Source: Planctomycetota bacterium
GTDB lineage: Bacteria > Planctomycetota > UBA8742 > UBA2392
Assembly: GCA_019912315.1 (NCBI GenBank)
Contig: JAIOJA010000052.1
Span: forward strand, 1-33,742
Direction: 5' to 3'
Length of the DNA stretch: 33,742 nucleotides
Part shown: piece by piece, positions 23,288 through 30,631 of the stretch
Layout of the letters: each line of letters begins with the position of its first letter
Numbering within the stretch: position 1 is the stretch's first letter
Notes under the pieces: model-generated
What the model was told of the DNA's origin: nothing
Databases searched by the model: none
The model's input: the letters and a program-made list of their open reading frames with translations, nothing else
Made by a program: the position numbers and the translations under genes

Positions 23288-23316
23288 GGTCGGGGTTTCC
23301 GACGCAAACCCCGACC
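23288..23316. other. Hairpin in a divergent intergenic region
   Basis: Perfect 11-bp arms GGTCGGGGTTT (23288-23298) / AAACCCCGACC (23306-23316) with a 7-nt loop, between the divergent coiled-coil and secreted-protein genes and upstream of the promoter at 23384. Could be an operator or an insulating terminator. Confidence 0.5.
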
Positions 23317-23383
23317 TGCGTTTGCCTTGTAAACCCCCTCGAATTGAACCACGTTACATTCAATTCGACAAGGTAAAAGACGC

Positions 23384-23413
23384 TTGGCAAGGGCTTACCC
23401 GCCCCGGTATGGT
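23384..23413 (+). promoter_or_regulatory. Promoter for the secreted-protein/phhB unit
   Basis: -35 TTGGCA (23384-23389) and -10 TATGGT (23408-23413) with an 18-nt spacer; the start codon is about 25 nt beyond the expected transcription start. Confidence 0.45.
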
Positions 23414-23445
23414 CTCTCACCGCAACACCTTACACGGAATTGACC

Positions 23446-24462
23446 ATGCGCCACCTGTTCACTCTAGCACTCCTTATGGCGTTTGTGACTTTCACGACCC
23501 AGTTGGGCGCGTCCACTTTATCGGTCGTTCCCCTCGCCGAGGCACTGCAAAATCCCGAACTCGCGAACGGCGACGCCGACTCCCCCGCATATAAGGAAGC
23601 CGTCAGCGCCGTCAGTTCATTGATGCTAAACCAGCCCGACGACGACGGCCCCGAGCCCAAACGCTTCCGCGCGCGCCTCGCCGCCCTGGCAAAGCATCGC
23701 GACACGCGCGTCGGCAAACTGTTCTTCGGTGCCCTCGAGGCCGTGCCGGGGCTTGAAAACCTGCCTGCCGGGGCCGAGGTTGCCGGCATCAACGCGACCT
23801 GGCCACTTGCCCTGGGCGCCAGTATCCGGGTTCGGGCCGAGTTCACGAAACGGGGCGAGGACTGGCTGGTATCGGCCCTTGAGGTCACCATCGACGGCGT
23901 CGCGGGCTCGCCCGTGGCCGGCATGGCGCCCTATTTCGGGGGTGGCGAAGCCCGCGACGCGCTGCTTGACCTGCAAGCCATTGACTACGTGGTGGGGCGC
24001 GACGCCGACGACCGCCGGCGCCCTGAAAGCGAGCGCAAGCCGTTCGACTATGATGAAGCCCTGGGCGCGATCTTCGCCAGTGAGGACGGGGCCTTCGCCG
24101 CCCTGCTTGAGTCGCTGAACGAAAAAGTCAGGTCAAGCGTCCTGCGCCAGGATCGCATCAAGGCCCTGACCCCGCATCTTGCCTCACAGGCGGAAGTGGA
24201 CGCCATGATTGCGGGCGACGCCGACGACGACAAGCGCGAGGAATTCTGGAACGGCATCTTCGCGCAGCTCGATAACGGGCTGAAGTCCGCCCGCCCGGTA
24301 TCCATGCCGTCGCGCCCGGGCGCTGAAGTTCGCGCCACCTGGCGCGTCGGCGGCAACGAAGCCGCCATGGCGGGCATTCGCCTGGGTACCGGCGAAATCG
24401 CCCTGCGCGGCAAGGCTCTATCGGAGAAAACAAATGAAGAAGGCGACGGCGGCGGAAATTGA
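23446..24462 (+). CDS. Secreted protein of unknown function
   Basis: I use ATG 23446 (MRHLFTLALLMAFVTFTTQLGAS), which opens a signal peptide; a TTG two codons earlier is also possible. The 338-residue product is exported. It has a mixed alpha/beta mature region with an acidic, DD-rich character, including GDADDDKREEFWNGIFAQL, and no cysteine pairs or catalytic motif. The C-terminus (EKTNEEGDGGGN) overlaps the start of the pterin dehydratase gene by 29 nt in another frame, so the two are co-transcribed and probably coupled. No family recognised. Confidence 0.75.
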   Translation: MRHLFTLALLMAFVTFTTQLGASTLSVVPLAEALQNPELANGDADSPAYKEAVSAVSSLMLNQPDDDGPEPKRFRARLAALAKHRDTRVGKLFFGALEAVPGLENLPAGAEVAGINATWPLALGASIRVRAEFTKRGEDWLVSALEVTIDGVAGSPVAGMAPYFGGGEARDALLDLQAIDYVVGRDADDRRRPESERKPFDYDEALGAIFASEDGAFAALLESLNEKVRSSVLRQDRIKALTPHLASQAEVDAMIAGDADDDKREEFWNGIFAQLDNGLKSARPVSMPSRPGAEVRATWRVGGNEAAMAGIRLGTGEIALRGKALSEKTNEEGDGGGN

Positions 24463-24715
24463 AGCCGCGCTCAAAAATCTGAACGCCTGGGAACTCGACG
24501 ATGACGCCATCGCCAAATCCTTCGAGTTTGAGGATTTCACGCAGGCCTGGGCGTTCATGCAAAAGGTCGCTGCCGCGGCCGACGAGCTCGACCACCACCC
24601 GGAGTGGACGAACGTCTACAACAAGGTGCTGATCCGCCTTAGCACCCACGACGCGGGCGGCATAACGGACCGCGATTTCAAGCTGGCGGCCCGGATCGAC
24701 GCGGCGGGCGCGTAA
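24434..24715 (+). CDS. phhB: 4a-hydroxytetrahydrobiopterin dehydratase (pterin-4a-carbinolamine dehydratase)
   Basis: Dehydrates 4a-hydroxy-tetrahydropterin, recycling the cofactor of aromatic amino acid hydroxylases; some bacterial members act in other pterin or molybdopterin contexts. The 93-residue cytoplasmic protein has the family active site ELDHHPEW (H54, H55, P56), then Y62, H72 and D79, in the expected spacing. A GGAGA precedes ATG 24434. The gene overlaps the end of the secreted-protein gene by 29 nt. No phenylalanine hydroxylase is in the window. Confidence 0.93.
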   Translation: MKKATAAEIEAALKNLNAWELDDDAIAKSFEFEDFTQAWAFMQKVAAAADELDHHPEWTNVYNKVLIRLSTHDAGGITDRDFKLAARIDAAGA

Positions 24716-24780
24716 GTGCGCCCCGATGTAGACACAGCGCGACTTTTCAACTATCTGACTGGGACATATGGGAGCACCGC

Positions 24781-25113
24781 ATGAACTCCGAGATGGTAAT
24801 CGCCATGTACCGCCCGTACGACACCGCCAGCACCGACGCACTGAAAGAGTTGATCCGCCAGCATAACACGACCCTGCGCGTCGAGGAAATGATCACCGAG
24901 CGCCCGGCCATCCTGATGGAAGCCGAAGACGGCACTCTGCTTGAGATTTTCGAGTGGCTGCCCGGCGCGGCCAAAGCGGCCCACGATCACCCTGCAATCC
25001 AGAAGATCTGGAACCGGATGCAGGAGCTGTGCGAGTTTGCGCCGTTGATCAGCCTGCGCGAGGCCGAAAAGACGTTCCCGCACTTCAAGCCGGTGGACGG
25101 CGTGGTGACGTAG
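24781..25113 (+). CDS. Small conserved protein, dimeric ferredoxin-like fold likely
   Basis: 110-residue cytoplasmic product starting at ATG 24781 with GGGAG at 24770-24774. Sequence features (IAMYRPYDTASTDALKELIRQHNTTLRVEEMITERPAILMEAEDGTLLEIFEWLP, then HDHPAIQKIWNRMQELCEFAPL) match a small family I recognise as monooxygenase-like (ABM/dimeric alpha-beta barrel) proteins of unproven function. The EIFEW and HDHPAIQKIW segments are the most characteristic. It lies 65 nt after phhB on the same strand and may belong to the same unit. Not an assigned enzyme. Confidence 0.72.
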   Translation: MNSEMVIAMYRPYDTASTDALKELIRQHNTTLRVEEMITERPAILMEAEDGTLLEIFEWLPGAAKAAHDHPAIQKIWNRMQELCEFAPLISLREAEKTFPHFKPVDGVVT

Positions 25114-25124
25114 GCGATCGCGGG

Positions 25125-25225
25125 GTCTGGCTCACGCTGAAACTTCAACGAAGACGGGCGTCTGTCCCCTTCGGGCCGAGTGCTCCGAAGGTACAGACCC
25201 GTCACCCATCTGCCCGGCGCCAGAC
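25125..25225. terminator. Large compound hairpin between convergent genes
   Basis: Inner stem of 25153-25203: GACGGG pairs with CCCGTC, TCTGT with ACAGA, and CCTTCGG with CCGAAGG, separated by 1-2 nt bulges. An outer GTCTGGC (25125-25131) can pair with GCCAGAC (25219-25225). It fills the gap between the 24781 gene and yggS and probably ends transcription from one or both sides. Confidence 0.55.
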
Positions 25226-25231
25226 TCCGTT

Positions 25232-25933
25232 TCACTCGAACAGCGCGCTGCCGACCCTGACGTGTGTCGCACCCTCTTCAATCGCCACTTCGAAATCGCC
25301 GCTCATGCCCATGGACAATCGTCCCGCTCCTGCGGGCATGTGTCCGCCCTCGATCAACTCGCGGGACAACGCTGCAAGGCGCTTGAAATGGGGGCGGGCG
25401 GTCTCCGGGTCGTCGTCGTAGGGCGCCATGCACATCAGCCCCCACAGATGCAGTCGCGGCAGACGGAGAATTTCTTCCAGCGCATCCGAAAGATCGGCGG
25501 GTTCAAGGCCGCCTTTCTGCGGCTCAAGGGCAACGTTTACCTGCACAAACACTCCGACCGTCCGTTGCAACTCATTGGCCCGATTGCTGATTTCCGTTGC
25601 CAGCTTCACCGAGTCCACACTGTGGATCACGTCGAACCATTCCAGCACGCGCTTCACTTTGTTGCGCTGCAGCGGCCCGATGAAGTGCAGTGTGGGGCGA
25701 CGCTTGCTGCTCAGCGCGTGTACGTCCGGCAGCTTCCCGGCGGCTGACTGCTGGCGATTCTCGGCGATGTCCGTCACTCCAAGCTCGATCAGCGCCTGTG
25801 TTGTCCCGGCGTCGACGCTCTTGGTTACGCCGATCAGCGTCACGTCAGCCGGCTCCCGCCCGGCCTTGCGGGCGGTTTCCGCAATGCGGTGCTGAACGTC
25901 CTTCAGGTTCTGGGCGAGTCGTTGCCGGTCCAT
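25232..25933 (-). CDS. yggS: YggS/PLPBP family pyridoxal phosphate homeostasis protein
   Basis: Cytoplasmic PLP-binding protein of the YggS/PROSC family, involved in vitamin B6 and amino acid homeostasis without known enzymatic activity. The 233-residue product contains the PLP lysine in GVTKSV (K38), HFIGPLQRNKVKRVLEWFDVIHSVDS, the GLMCMAPY strand, and the phosphate-binding C-terminus LSMGMSGDFEVAIEEGATHVRVGSALF. One deviation: the usual GENYVQE strand reads AENRQQS. ATG 25933 diverges from the pyr leader. Complete. Confidence 0.95.
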   Translation of the reverse strand: MDRQRLAQNLKDVQHRIAETARKAGREPADVTLIGVTKSVDAGTTQALIELGVTDIAENRQQSAAGKLPDVHALSSKRRPTLHFIGPLQRNKVKRVLEWFDVIHSVDSVKLATEISNRANELQRTVGVFVQVNVALEPQKGGLEPADLSDALEEILRLPRLHLWGLMCMAPYDDDPETARPHFKRLAALSRELIEGGHMPAGAGRLSMGMSGDFEVAIEEGATHVRVGSALFE

Positions 25934-25960
25934 GGCAGCAGTCTAGCCGGCGGACGGGGG

Positions 25961-25989
25961 TTTGCACGACGGCGGATGGGAACTATAAA
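25961..25989 (+). promoter_or_regulatory. Promoter of the pyrB operon
   Basis: -35 TTTGCA (25961-25966) and -10 TATAAA (25984-25989) with a 17-nt spacer. The expected transcription start is near 25996, giving a leader of about 75 nt before pyrB. Confidence 0.65.
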
Positions 25990-26011
25990 CCTTCAACCAC
26001 CGGGGGATCAG

Positions 26012-26089
26012 GTGAAGCGAACGAATCACCGGCAAGTAACGAGCGACGCAAACAGCGTCGCTGTTTTTTTATGCAAAGGGCCGCGTTGA
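26012..26089 (+). CDS. Leader peptide of the pyrB attenuator
   Basis: A GTG at 26012 lies 5 nt after GGGGG (26002-26006), an excellent ribosome binding site only a few bases from the predicted transcript start. The 25-codon frame (VKRTNHRQVTSDANSV..., ending ...CKGPR) runs through the terminator hairpin at 26042-26062 and stops at TGA 26087-26089, inside the pyrB frame. The product has no expected function; its translation would keep a ribosome on the hairpin. The same layout regulates E. coli pyrL-pyrBI, where slow, UTP-starved transcription lets the ribosome catch up and prevents termination. The start codon itself is in a small stem (GGTGA 26011-26015 / TCACC 26026-26030). Seen: frame, binding site, hairpin. 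Inferred: regulation. Confidence 0.6.
   Translation: MKRTNHRQVTSDANSVAVFLCKGPR
26042..26070 (+). terminator. Transcription attenuator in front of pyrB
   Basis: 8-bp perfect stem AGCGACGC (26042-26049) / GCGTCGCT (26055-26062) with an AAACA loop, then G and seven T residues (26064-26070). The next base is the A of the pyrB ATG, so a transcript ended here never reaches pyrB. Confidence 0.8.
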
Positions 26090-27033
26090 CCACTGCCGTC
26101 ACCTGGAAACGTAAGGACTTGCTGGGACTCGAAGAGCTCAGCCGCGAAGAAATTCTTCACATCCTCGATACCGCCAACGGCTTCAAGGAAATCAGCACGC
26201 GCAGCATCAAGAAGGCCCCCGCCTTACGCGGCAAAGTCGTGCTGAACCTCTTCTTTGAGCCCAGCACGCGCACCAAGGCCAGCTTCAGCCTCGCCGCCCA
26301 GCGCCTGAGCGCGGACCTGGTTGATGTCGTCAAAGAAGCCAGCAGCGCCGTCAAAGGCGAGACTCTTGTAGACACCGGACGCAACCTCGAGGCCATGGGC
26401 GTGGACATCGTGATCATCCGCCACCAGCAGGCCGGGGCACCCGCGCTGCTGGGGCGAAGCCTGGACGCGTGCGTGGTCAATGCCGGCGACGGCACACACG
26501 AGCATCCCACGCAGGGGCTGCTGGATATTTTCACCATGCGCGAGAAGTTCGGAGATCTGGCCGGGCGCAAGATCGCGCTGGTTGGCGACATCACCCACAG
26601 CCGCGTCGCCCGCAGCAACATTCACGGGCTTAAGAAGCTTGGGGCCGAGGTCGGTCTGGTCGGGCCGAAGACGCTGATCCCCGGCGCGTTCAAGGACCTG
26701 GGTTGCAGCATCCATTACAACCTGGACGAAGTCATTGACCATTACGACGTGTTCAACATCCTGCGCATTCAGATGGAGCGCCAGAACAAAGGACTGTTCC
26801 CCAGCGTGCGCGAGTACCACCACTTGTATGGCATCGACGGCAACCGCCTGAGCCGCATGAAGACGGATGTAATGATCATGCACCCCGGGCCCATCAACCG
26901 CGGCATCGAGATCAGCCAGCAAGTCGCGGATGGCAAGAACAGCGTGATCCTGCAACAGGTCAGCAACGGGCTGTCGGTGCGCATGGCGGTGCTGGTGCTG
27001 GTGCAAAGCGCGAAGGAGGCCCACGGTGCCTGA
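26071..27033 (+). CDS. pyrB: Aspartate carbamoyltransferase catalytic subunit
   Basis: Second step of de novo pyrimidine synthesis: carbamoyl phosphate plus aspartate to carbamoyl aspartate. The 320-residue protein carries the carbamoyl phosphate loop FEPSTRTKASFS (62-73), K95 in SSAVKGE, HPTQ (145-148), and the aspartate-side MHPGPINRGIEI. No PyrI-like regulatory chain is encoded nearby. Start choice: ATG 26071 directly follows the attenuator T-run and has no ribosome binding site. An in-frame TTG at 26086 has AAAGGG 5 nt upstream and overlaps the leader stop (TTGA), which would give termination-reinitiation from the leader peptide. Both starts leave the family N-terminus intact. Overlaps the next gene by 8 nt. 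Confidence 0.96.
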   Translation: MQRAALTTAVTWKRKDLLGLEELSREEILHILDTANGFKEISTRSIKKAPALRGKVVLNLFFEPSTRTKASFSLAAQRLSADLVDVVKEASSAVKGETLVDTGRNLEAMGVDIVIIRHQQAGAPALLGRSLDACVVNAGDGTHEHPTQGLLDIFTMREKFGDLAGRKIALVGDITHSRVARSNIHGLKKLGAEVGLVGPKTLIPGAFKDLGCSIHYNLDEVIDHYDVFNILRIQMERQNKGLFPSVREYHHLYGIDGNRLSRMKTDVMIMHPGPINRGIEISQQVADGKNSVILQQVSNGLSVRMAVLVLVQSAKEAHGA

Positions 27034-27907
27034 AGGCGCGGAACCCGCTCCCAAGCGCATACCGGCGCCGCTCGCACTGCGGATCGGCTTCGTGCTGGTC
27101 GTGCTGGCGATAGCGTTGCTGTCGTGGGTGCGCTGGGCGAATGCCGCCAACCTGTACCCTGGCGCGATGCTGGGCGACGACGACGCGCGCGCCCTGGCAG
27201 CCGCCCGGGGCGATGTACGCGAAGTCGAAATCGTCACGGATGACGGGCTAACGCTGTACGGCTGGGTTCTCGGTGACGCCGCCCGCCCCCGCAAGATTAT
27301 CCAGTTCATGGGAAATGGCGAGCGCGTGGGCCTCGGTGCCGATGTCTACGCCGCGACAGGCGACGCATTGCGGGCGCAACTCCTGCTGTTCAATTACCGC
27401 GGCTTCGGCGAGAGCGAAGGACGACCCGACGAGCCGGGGCTGTACTGCGATGCCCGCGCCGTCTACCGCTTCGCGACGGAAGACCTGGGCTGGGAGCCTT
27501 CGCAGATCATTATCTGGGGGCGCTCACTAGGCGGCGGACCGGCAACCAAACTGACCAGCGAATTGATCGAGCAGGGGCAGCCGCCCGCGGCGTTGGTCCT
27601 GGAGGCGCCGTTCACAAACGTGCCGGATATGGCCCGCGAGCACATGGGATTTCTGGCCAGGCCGGAATGGTTTGTGTATGCGGGCTACGACAATCTTGAG
27701 CGCGCCCCCGGGCTGACGCTGCCGGTTTTTCACTTTCACGGGACGGACGACGAGATCGTGCCCTTTGCGTACGCTGAACGCCTGCACGCCGCCCTGCCTG
27801 GCCCGAAAGAGTTTCTGGCACTGTCGGGGGCGCGGCACAACGACGTCTGGTCGGACGCGACAGAGTTGCGGTCGCGCATCGACGCATTTCTTGGAAAGCA
27901 CGAATGA
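27026..27907 (+). CDS. Membrane-anchored alpha/beta hydrolase
   Basis: The 293-residue product starts at GTG 27026 inside the end of pyrB. Residues ~18-36 are one hydrophobic helix, so the enzyme is anchored with its catalytic domain probably outside the cytoplasm. The domain is of the alpha/beta hydrolase type (FrsA/BEM46-like, serine aminopeptidase-like): FNYRGFGES oxyanion region, the nucleophile elbow GRSLGGG with Ser167, an acid in HGTDDEIVP (D241 or D242) and H271 in GARHND. The triad is complete. The substrate is unknown; nothing ties it to pyrimidines except location. Its stop overlaps the start of the dihydroorotase-like gene (ATGA, 27904-27907), so three genes are coupled. Confidence 0.88.
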   Translation: MPEGAEPAPKRIPAPLALRIGFVLVVLAIALLSWVRWANAANLYPGAMLGDDDARALAAARGDVREVEIVTDDGLTLYGWVLGDAARPRKIIQFMGNGERVGLGADVYAATGDALRAQLLLFNYRGFGESEGRPDEPGLYCDARAVYRFATEDLGWEPSQIIIWGRSLGGGPATKLTSELIEQGQPPAALVLEAPFTNVPDMAREHMGFLARPEWFVYAGYDNLERAPGLTLPVFHFHGTDDEIVPFAYAERLHAALPGPKEFLALSGARHNDVWSDATELRSRIDAFLGKHE

Positions 27908-29235
27908 GCAAGGCCATTCTCGTGACAGGAGGACGCGTCATCGACCCGGCAACCGGGCGCGACGAGAGCGCCGATGTTCTGGTACTGAACGGCAGGATAT
28001 CCGCAATCGGCAGCTTCACCGAACAAGGCGTACGCAAGGACCACCCGAAACTCAAAGAGCTGGAAACGATCGACGCCCGCGGGCTGATCGTCGCGCCCGG
28101 GTTGATCGACCTGCGCGCCCACATGGGCGAGCCCGGACACGACAGCGAAGAAACCATTGCCCACGGCGCGCAAGTCGCGATTCACGGCGGCTTCACCACC
28201 GTCGCCTGCCTGCCCGACACGGACCCGCCGATTGACACGGTCGCCGCGGCCCTGTTTGTGAAACGCCAGTCCGAGAAGGCCGGCTTTGCCGAAGTCCACC
28301 CGGTCTGCGCGCTGACAAAAAACCGCGAGGGCCGCGAGCTGACGGAGATCGGACAATTGATCGAAGCCGGTGCCGTGGCCTTCGGTGACGAACAGCGAGT
28401 CAACGACGAGCCCGGCGGGTTGCTGCGCGGGATGCGCTACGCGGCCATGTTTGACCGCGCTGTAATCGAGTATTCGATCGACCCGAACCTCGGCGGCGGC
28501 GCAATGAACGCCGGCTATGAAGCGATGCTGGCTGGGCTGCCCGGGATGTCCAGCGTTGCGGAAGAACTTGCCGTCGCGCGCGCGTGCATGTTCGCGCGTG
28601 AAGCGGGCTGCCACTTCCACGCCGCCAAACTGACGACGCGAAACGCCGTGCGGGCGGTCAAGCGCGCACAGAAGTTGAAAGTGCGCGTGACCGCCGAAGT
28701 CTGCGCGCATCACCTCGCGTTCACGGATGAAGTCGTGCGCCGGCAGTACGACACGAACTTCAAGGTCTTCCCGCCGTTTCGTACGGCGGACGACGTCGCG
28801 TGGCTGAAGCGCGGCCTGACGGAAGGGGTGATCGACTGCATTTCAAGCGGACATCGCCCCGTGCCGCCCCAGGAGAAAGAGCTCGAATTCGGGCGCGCGC
28901 CCTTCGGCGCCGTGGGGCTGGAAACGACGCTGGGTGTCGTGCTGACGCGGCTTGTGGCCACCGGCGACCTGCCGTTGATGGACGCGCTGGCGAAGTTGAC
29001 GGTCAACCCCGCGCGGGTGTTGCGACTGGATCACAGAAAGGGCTCGATTGCACCGGGCCTCGACGGCGACCTCTGCCTGTTCGACCCGAAGCTCGAATGG
29101 GAAGTCACTCCGGATGCGCTCACCAGCCACACCAAAAACTCACCGTTTCTCGGCAGCAAACTCACCGGACGCGCACGTTTCGTTGTAACGCGCGGGCGAG
29201 TATTTGAATTGTCGGGCTCGTCTGCCAGGCGATGA
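27904..29235 (+). CDS. pyrX: Dihydroorotase homologue, probably non-catalytic (PyrC'-like)
   Basis: The 443-residue product has the class I dihydroorotase fold: APGLIDLRAHMGEPG (65-78), GGFTTVACLPDTDPP, a TAEVCAHHL segment and the C-terminal NPARVLRLDHRKGSIAPGLDGDLCLFDP typical of the amidohydrolase beta-sandwich. The metal and catalytic positions are mostly gone. DxHxH reads D-L-R71-A-H73, the substrate arginine of LREPG is Gly75, the HxxH(L/V)ST histidine is K242, and the catalytic DHAP aspartate is Gly316 (SSGHRP). The histidine of the usual H-x-E-D segment is also absent (EYSIDP). Pseudomonas encodes such an inactive chain beside pyrB, where it is needed to assemble aspartate transcarbamoylase; the same role is inferred here. 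An active dihydroorotase should exist elsewhere in the genome. Confidence 0.88.
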   Translation: MSKAILVTGGRVIDPATGRDESADVLVLNGRISAIGSFTEQGVRKDHPKLKELETIDARGLIVAPGLIDLRAHMGEPGHDSEETIAHGAQVAIHGGFTTVACLPDTDPPIDTVAAALFVKRQSEKAGFAEVHPVCALTKNREGRELTEIGQLIEAGAVAFGDEQRVNDEPGGLLRGMRYAAMFDRAVIEYSIDPNLGGGAMNAGYEAMLAGLPGMSSVAEELAVARACMFAREAGCHFHAAKLTTRNAVRAVKRAQKLKVRVTAEVCAHHLAFTDEVVRRQYDTNFKVFPPFRTADDVAWLKRGLTEGVIDCISSGHRPVPPQEKELEFGRAPFGAVGLETTLGVVLTRLVATGDLPLMDALAKLTVNPARVLRLDHRKGSIAPGLDGDLCLFDPKLEWEVTPDALTSHTKNSPFLGSKLTGRARFVVTRGRVFELSGSSARR

Positions 29236-29265
29236 GTTGCGCGGGCTCCCGGCGAATACGTTTCG

Positions 29266-29616
29266 CTACTCAAACACAACGTAATCCTTCATGCGCTCGA
29301 GATCCTTGGCCGGGATGCCGCCGGCCGCATCCGCCAGTTCATCAAGCGTGCTGATCGGCCGCGCGTTCACGATTTTTTCGGCCTTGCGCTCACCGATGCC
29401 TGGCAGCGCGGTCAGCTCGCCGACCGATGCGGTGTTCACGTTGACTCTGGCGGGCGGCAATTCGGTGTGCCTGACCGGTACTTCCTTGAACCCGGCATCG
29501 CGCAGCCAGGCCCAGCTCGTCAAGGCCACAAGCAGTGCGCCAAGCACGATCAACACCGCGATCTCCCGCCCTTGCAGGCGGTACCAGGCGAAATCGGGCT
29601 GGTCGGGGCGTTCCAT
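29266..29616 (-). CDS. ComEA-like helix-hairpin-helix protein
   Basis: From ATG 29616 (MERPDQPDFAW) the product is 116 aa. It has a hydrophobic helix at ~19-37 (IAVLIVLGALLVALTSWAW) and a C-terminal helix-hairpin-helix domain: RVNVNTASVGELTALPGIGERKAEKIV, then a second helical hairpin with IPAKDLERMKDYV. ComEA proteins anchor in the membrane and bind incoming double-stranded DNA during natural transformation, but many short ComEA-like proteins have no proven role. No comEC or pilus gene is close by. A TTG two codons upstream is a possible alternative start. It converges with the pyr operon. Confidence 0.87.
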   Translation of the reverse strand: MERPDQPDFAWYRLQGREIAVLIVLGALLVALTSWAWLRDAGFKEVPVRHTELPPARVNVNTASVGELTALPGIGERKAEKIVNARPISTLDELADAAGGIPAKDLERMKDYVVFE

Positions 29617-29648
29617 GCTCAAATCTTAGGAACGCCCCGACCGTGCCG

Positions 29649-30587
29649 CTATTCGTTCACGCAGTAAGTGCTTTCGAGATTGCTGGCGTCGCTGCCGGCC
29701 AACAGACCCTTTTCCTTCCATTCGGCGATCTTCGCCTTGCGAGCGGCGCTGTCCAGCCCGCCCATTTCTTTGTCCATGGCGTGCATGAACAGAGTGAGAC
29801 GACGGTTTGAGACGGTCATCCAGCTCAGGTCGCCGGTGTTGTTGTCCGCGGCCTTGGCAAGCCAGGCCAGCTTTTTCTCAACGGTGTCGAGTTCCTTCTT
29901 TTCCTCGAGCGCGCGGGTCATCAGGGCTTCGTGCACGCTGGAAGCGCCGGCCCAGTCGGTACATTCTGCGCGGTGCAGCTTGCCAAACAGCTCGAGCTCT
30001 TTGTTGATGTCTCCGTCCGCCGCCGCCAGGTGCGCGTAGATGTACATGCGGGTCAGGTCGTAACACTGGCTCTGGTCAAGCTCGCGCGCTTCCCACAGTT
30101 CCTTGATGCGACGCAGCTTCGCTTCGCTGTCGCCCTTCAGAAAGGTTTCGTCCCGGTACAGCCGCTGCGCGCCGTAGGTCTCAAGCAGAGCGTTCAGCGA
30201 GCCGGTGCCGCTGCACGCCTTTGAAAGAGGGTCTTTCCAGTCCTTGGTGTGCGCGCCGATCCACTGCACGAACGCAACCAGGTTCGTCGCCGGGTCCATT
30301 TCGTTTGCACGGGCATGGACAAGCAGCAGGCGCATCTGCATACCGCGCGCGGTAGTCCAATCCGTCTTCTGTTCTTTCTTGAGTTCTTCAATGATGGCGC
30401 ACCTGCCGGCCAGATCCGCGGCCTTGTAAGCCTCGTCCGCGTTCAGGTACGCTTCCAGGTTCGCAATCTTCGCTGGTTTGGCAGGCTTGTCCTGCGCTGC
30501 AACTTCGGGCGCGTCATTCTGTCCCAGCCAGAAACCGGACAGGCCAATACCCAGCGCAAACAACGCCGCCGCGACAAATCGCTTCAT
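29649..30587 (-). CDS. Secreted helical protein of unknown function
   Basis: I chose ATG 30587 (MKRFVAAALFALGIGLSGFWLG), with GGAG 7 nt upstream; an ATG two codons earlier is too close to that site. Signal peptide of ~30 residues, then a lysine/proline/alanine-rich linker (QDKPAKPAKIAN) and a ~270-residue mostly helical region with four cysteines (AGRCAI, KACSGT, QCYDL, AECTDW and a fifth, CVNE, at the extreme end). Repeated charged helices suggest a TPR-like solenoid. No catalytic motif. Family not recognised. It lies 44 nt downstream of the regulator gene on the same strand and may be co-transcribed with it. Confidence 0.75.
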   Translation of the reverse strand: MKRFVAAALFALGIGLSGFWLGQNDAPEVAAQDKPAKPAKIANLEAYLNADEAYKAADLAGRCAIIEELKKEQKTDWTTARGMQMRLLLVHARANEMDPATNLVAFVQWIGAHTKDWKDPLSKACSGTGSLNALLETYGAQRLYRDETFLKGDSEAKLRRIKELWEARELDQSQCYDLTRMYIYAHLAAADGDINKELELFGKLHRAECTDWAGASSVHEALMTRALEEKKELDTVEKKLAWLAKAADNNTGDLSWMTVSNRRLTLFMHAMDKEMGGLDSAARKAKIAEWKEKGLLAGSDASNLESTYCVNE

Positions 30588-30631
30588 TTTCATTCTCCAG
30601 ATAATTGTGAGCGGCGGACAACATAGCCGCG

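Noticed and set aside
26224..27309. 361-codon minus-strand frame over pyrB
   Set aside because: Antisense shadow of pyrB, whose active-site motifs are all present.
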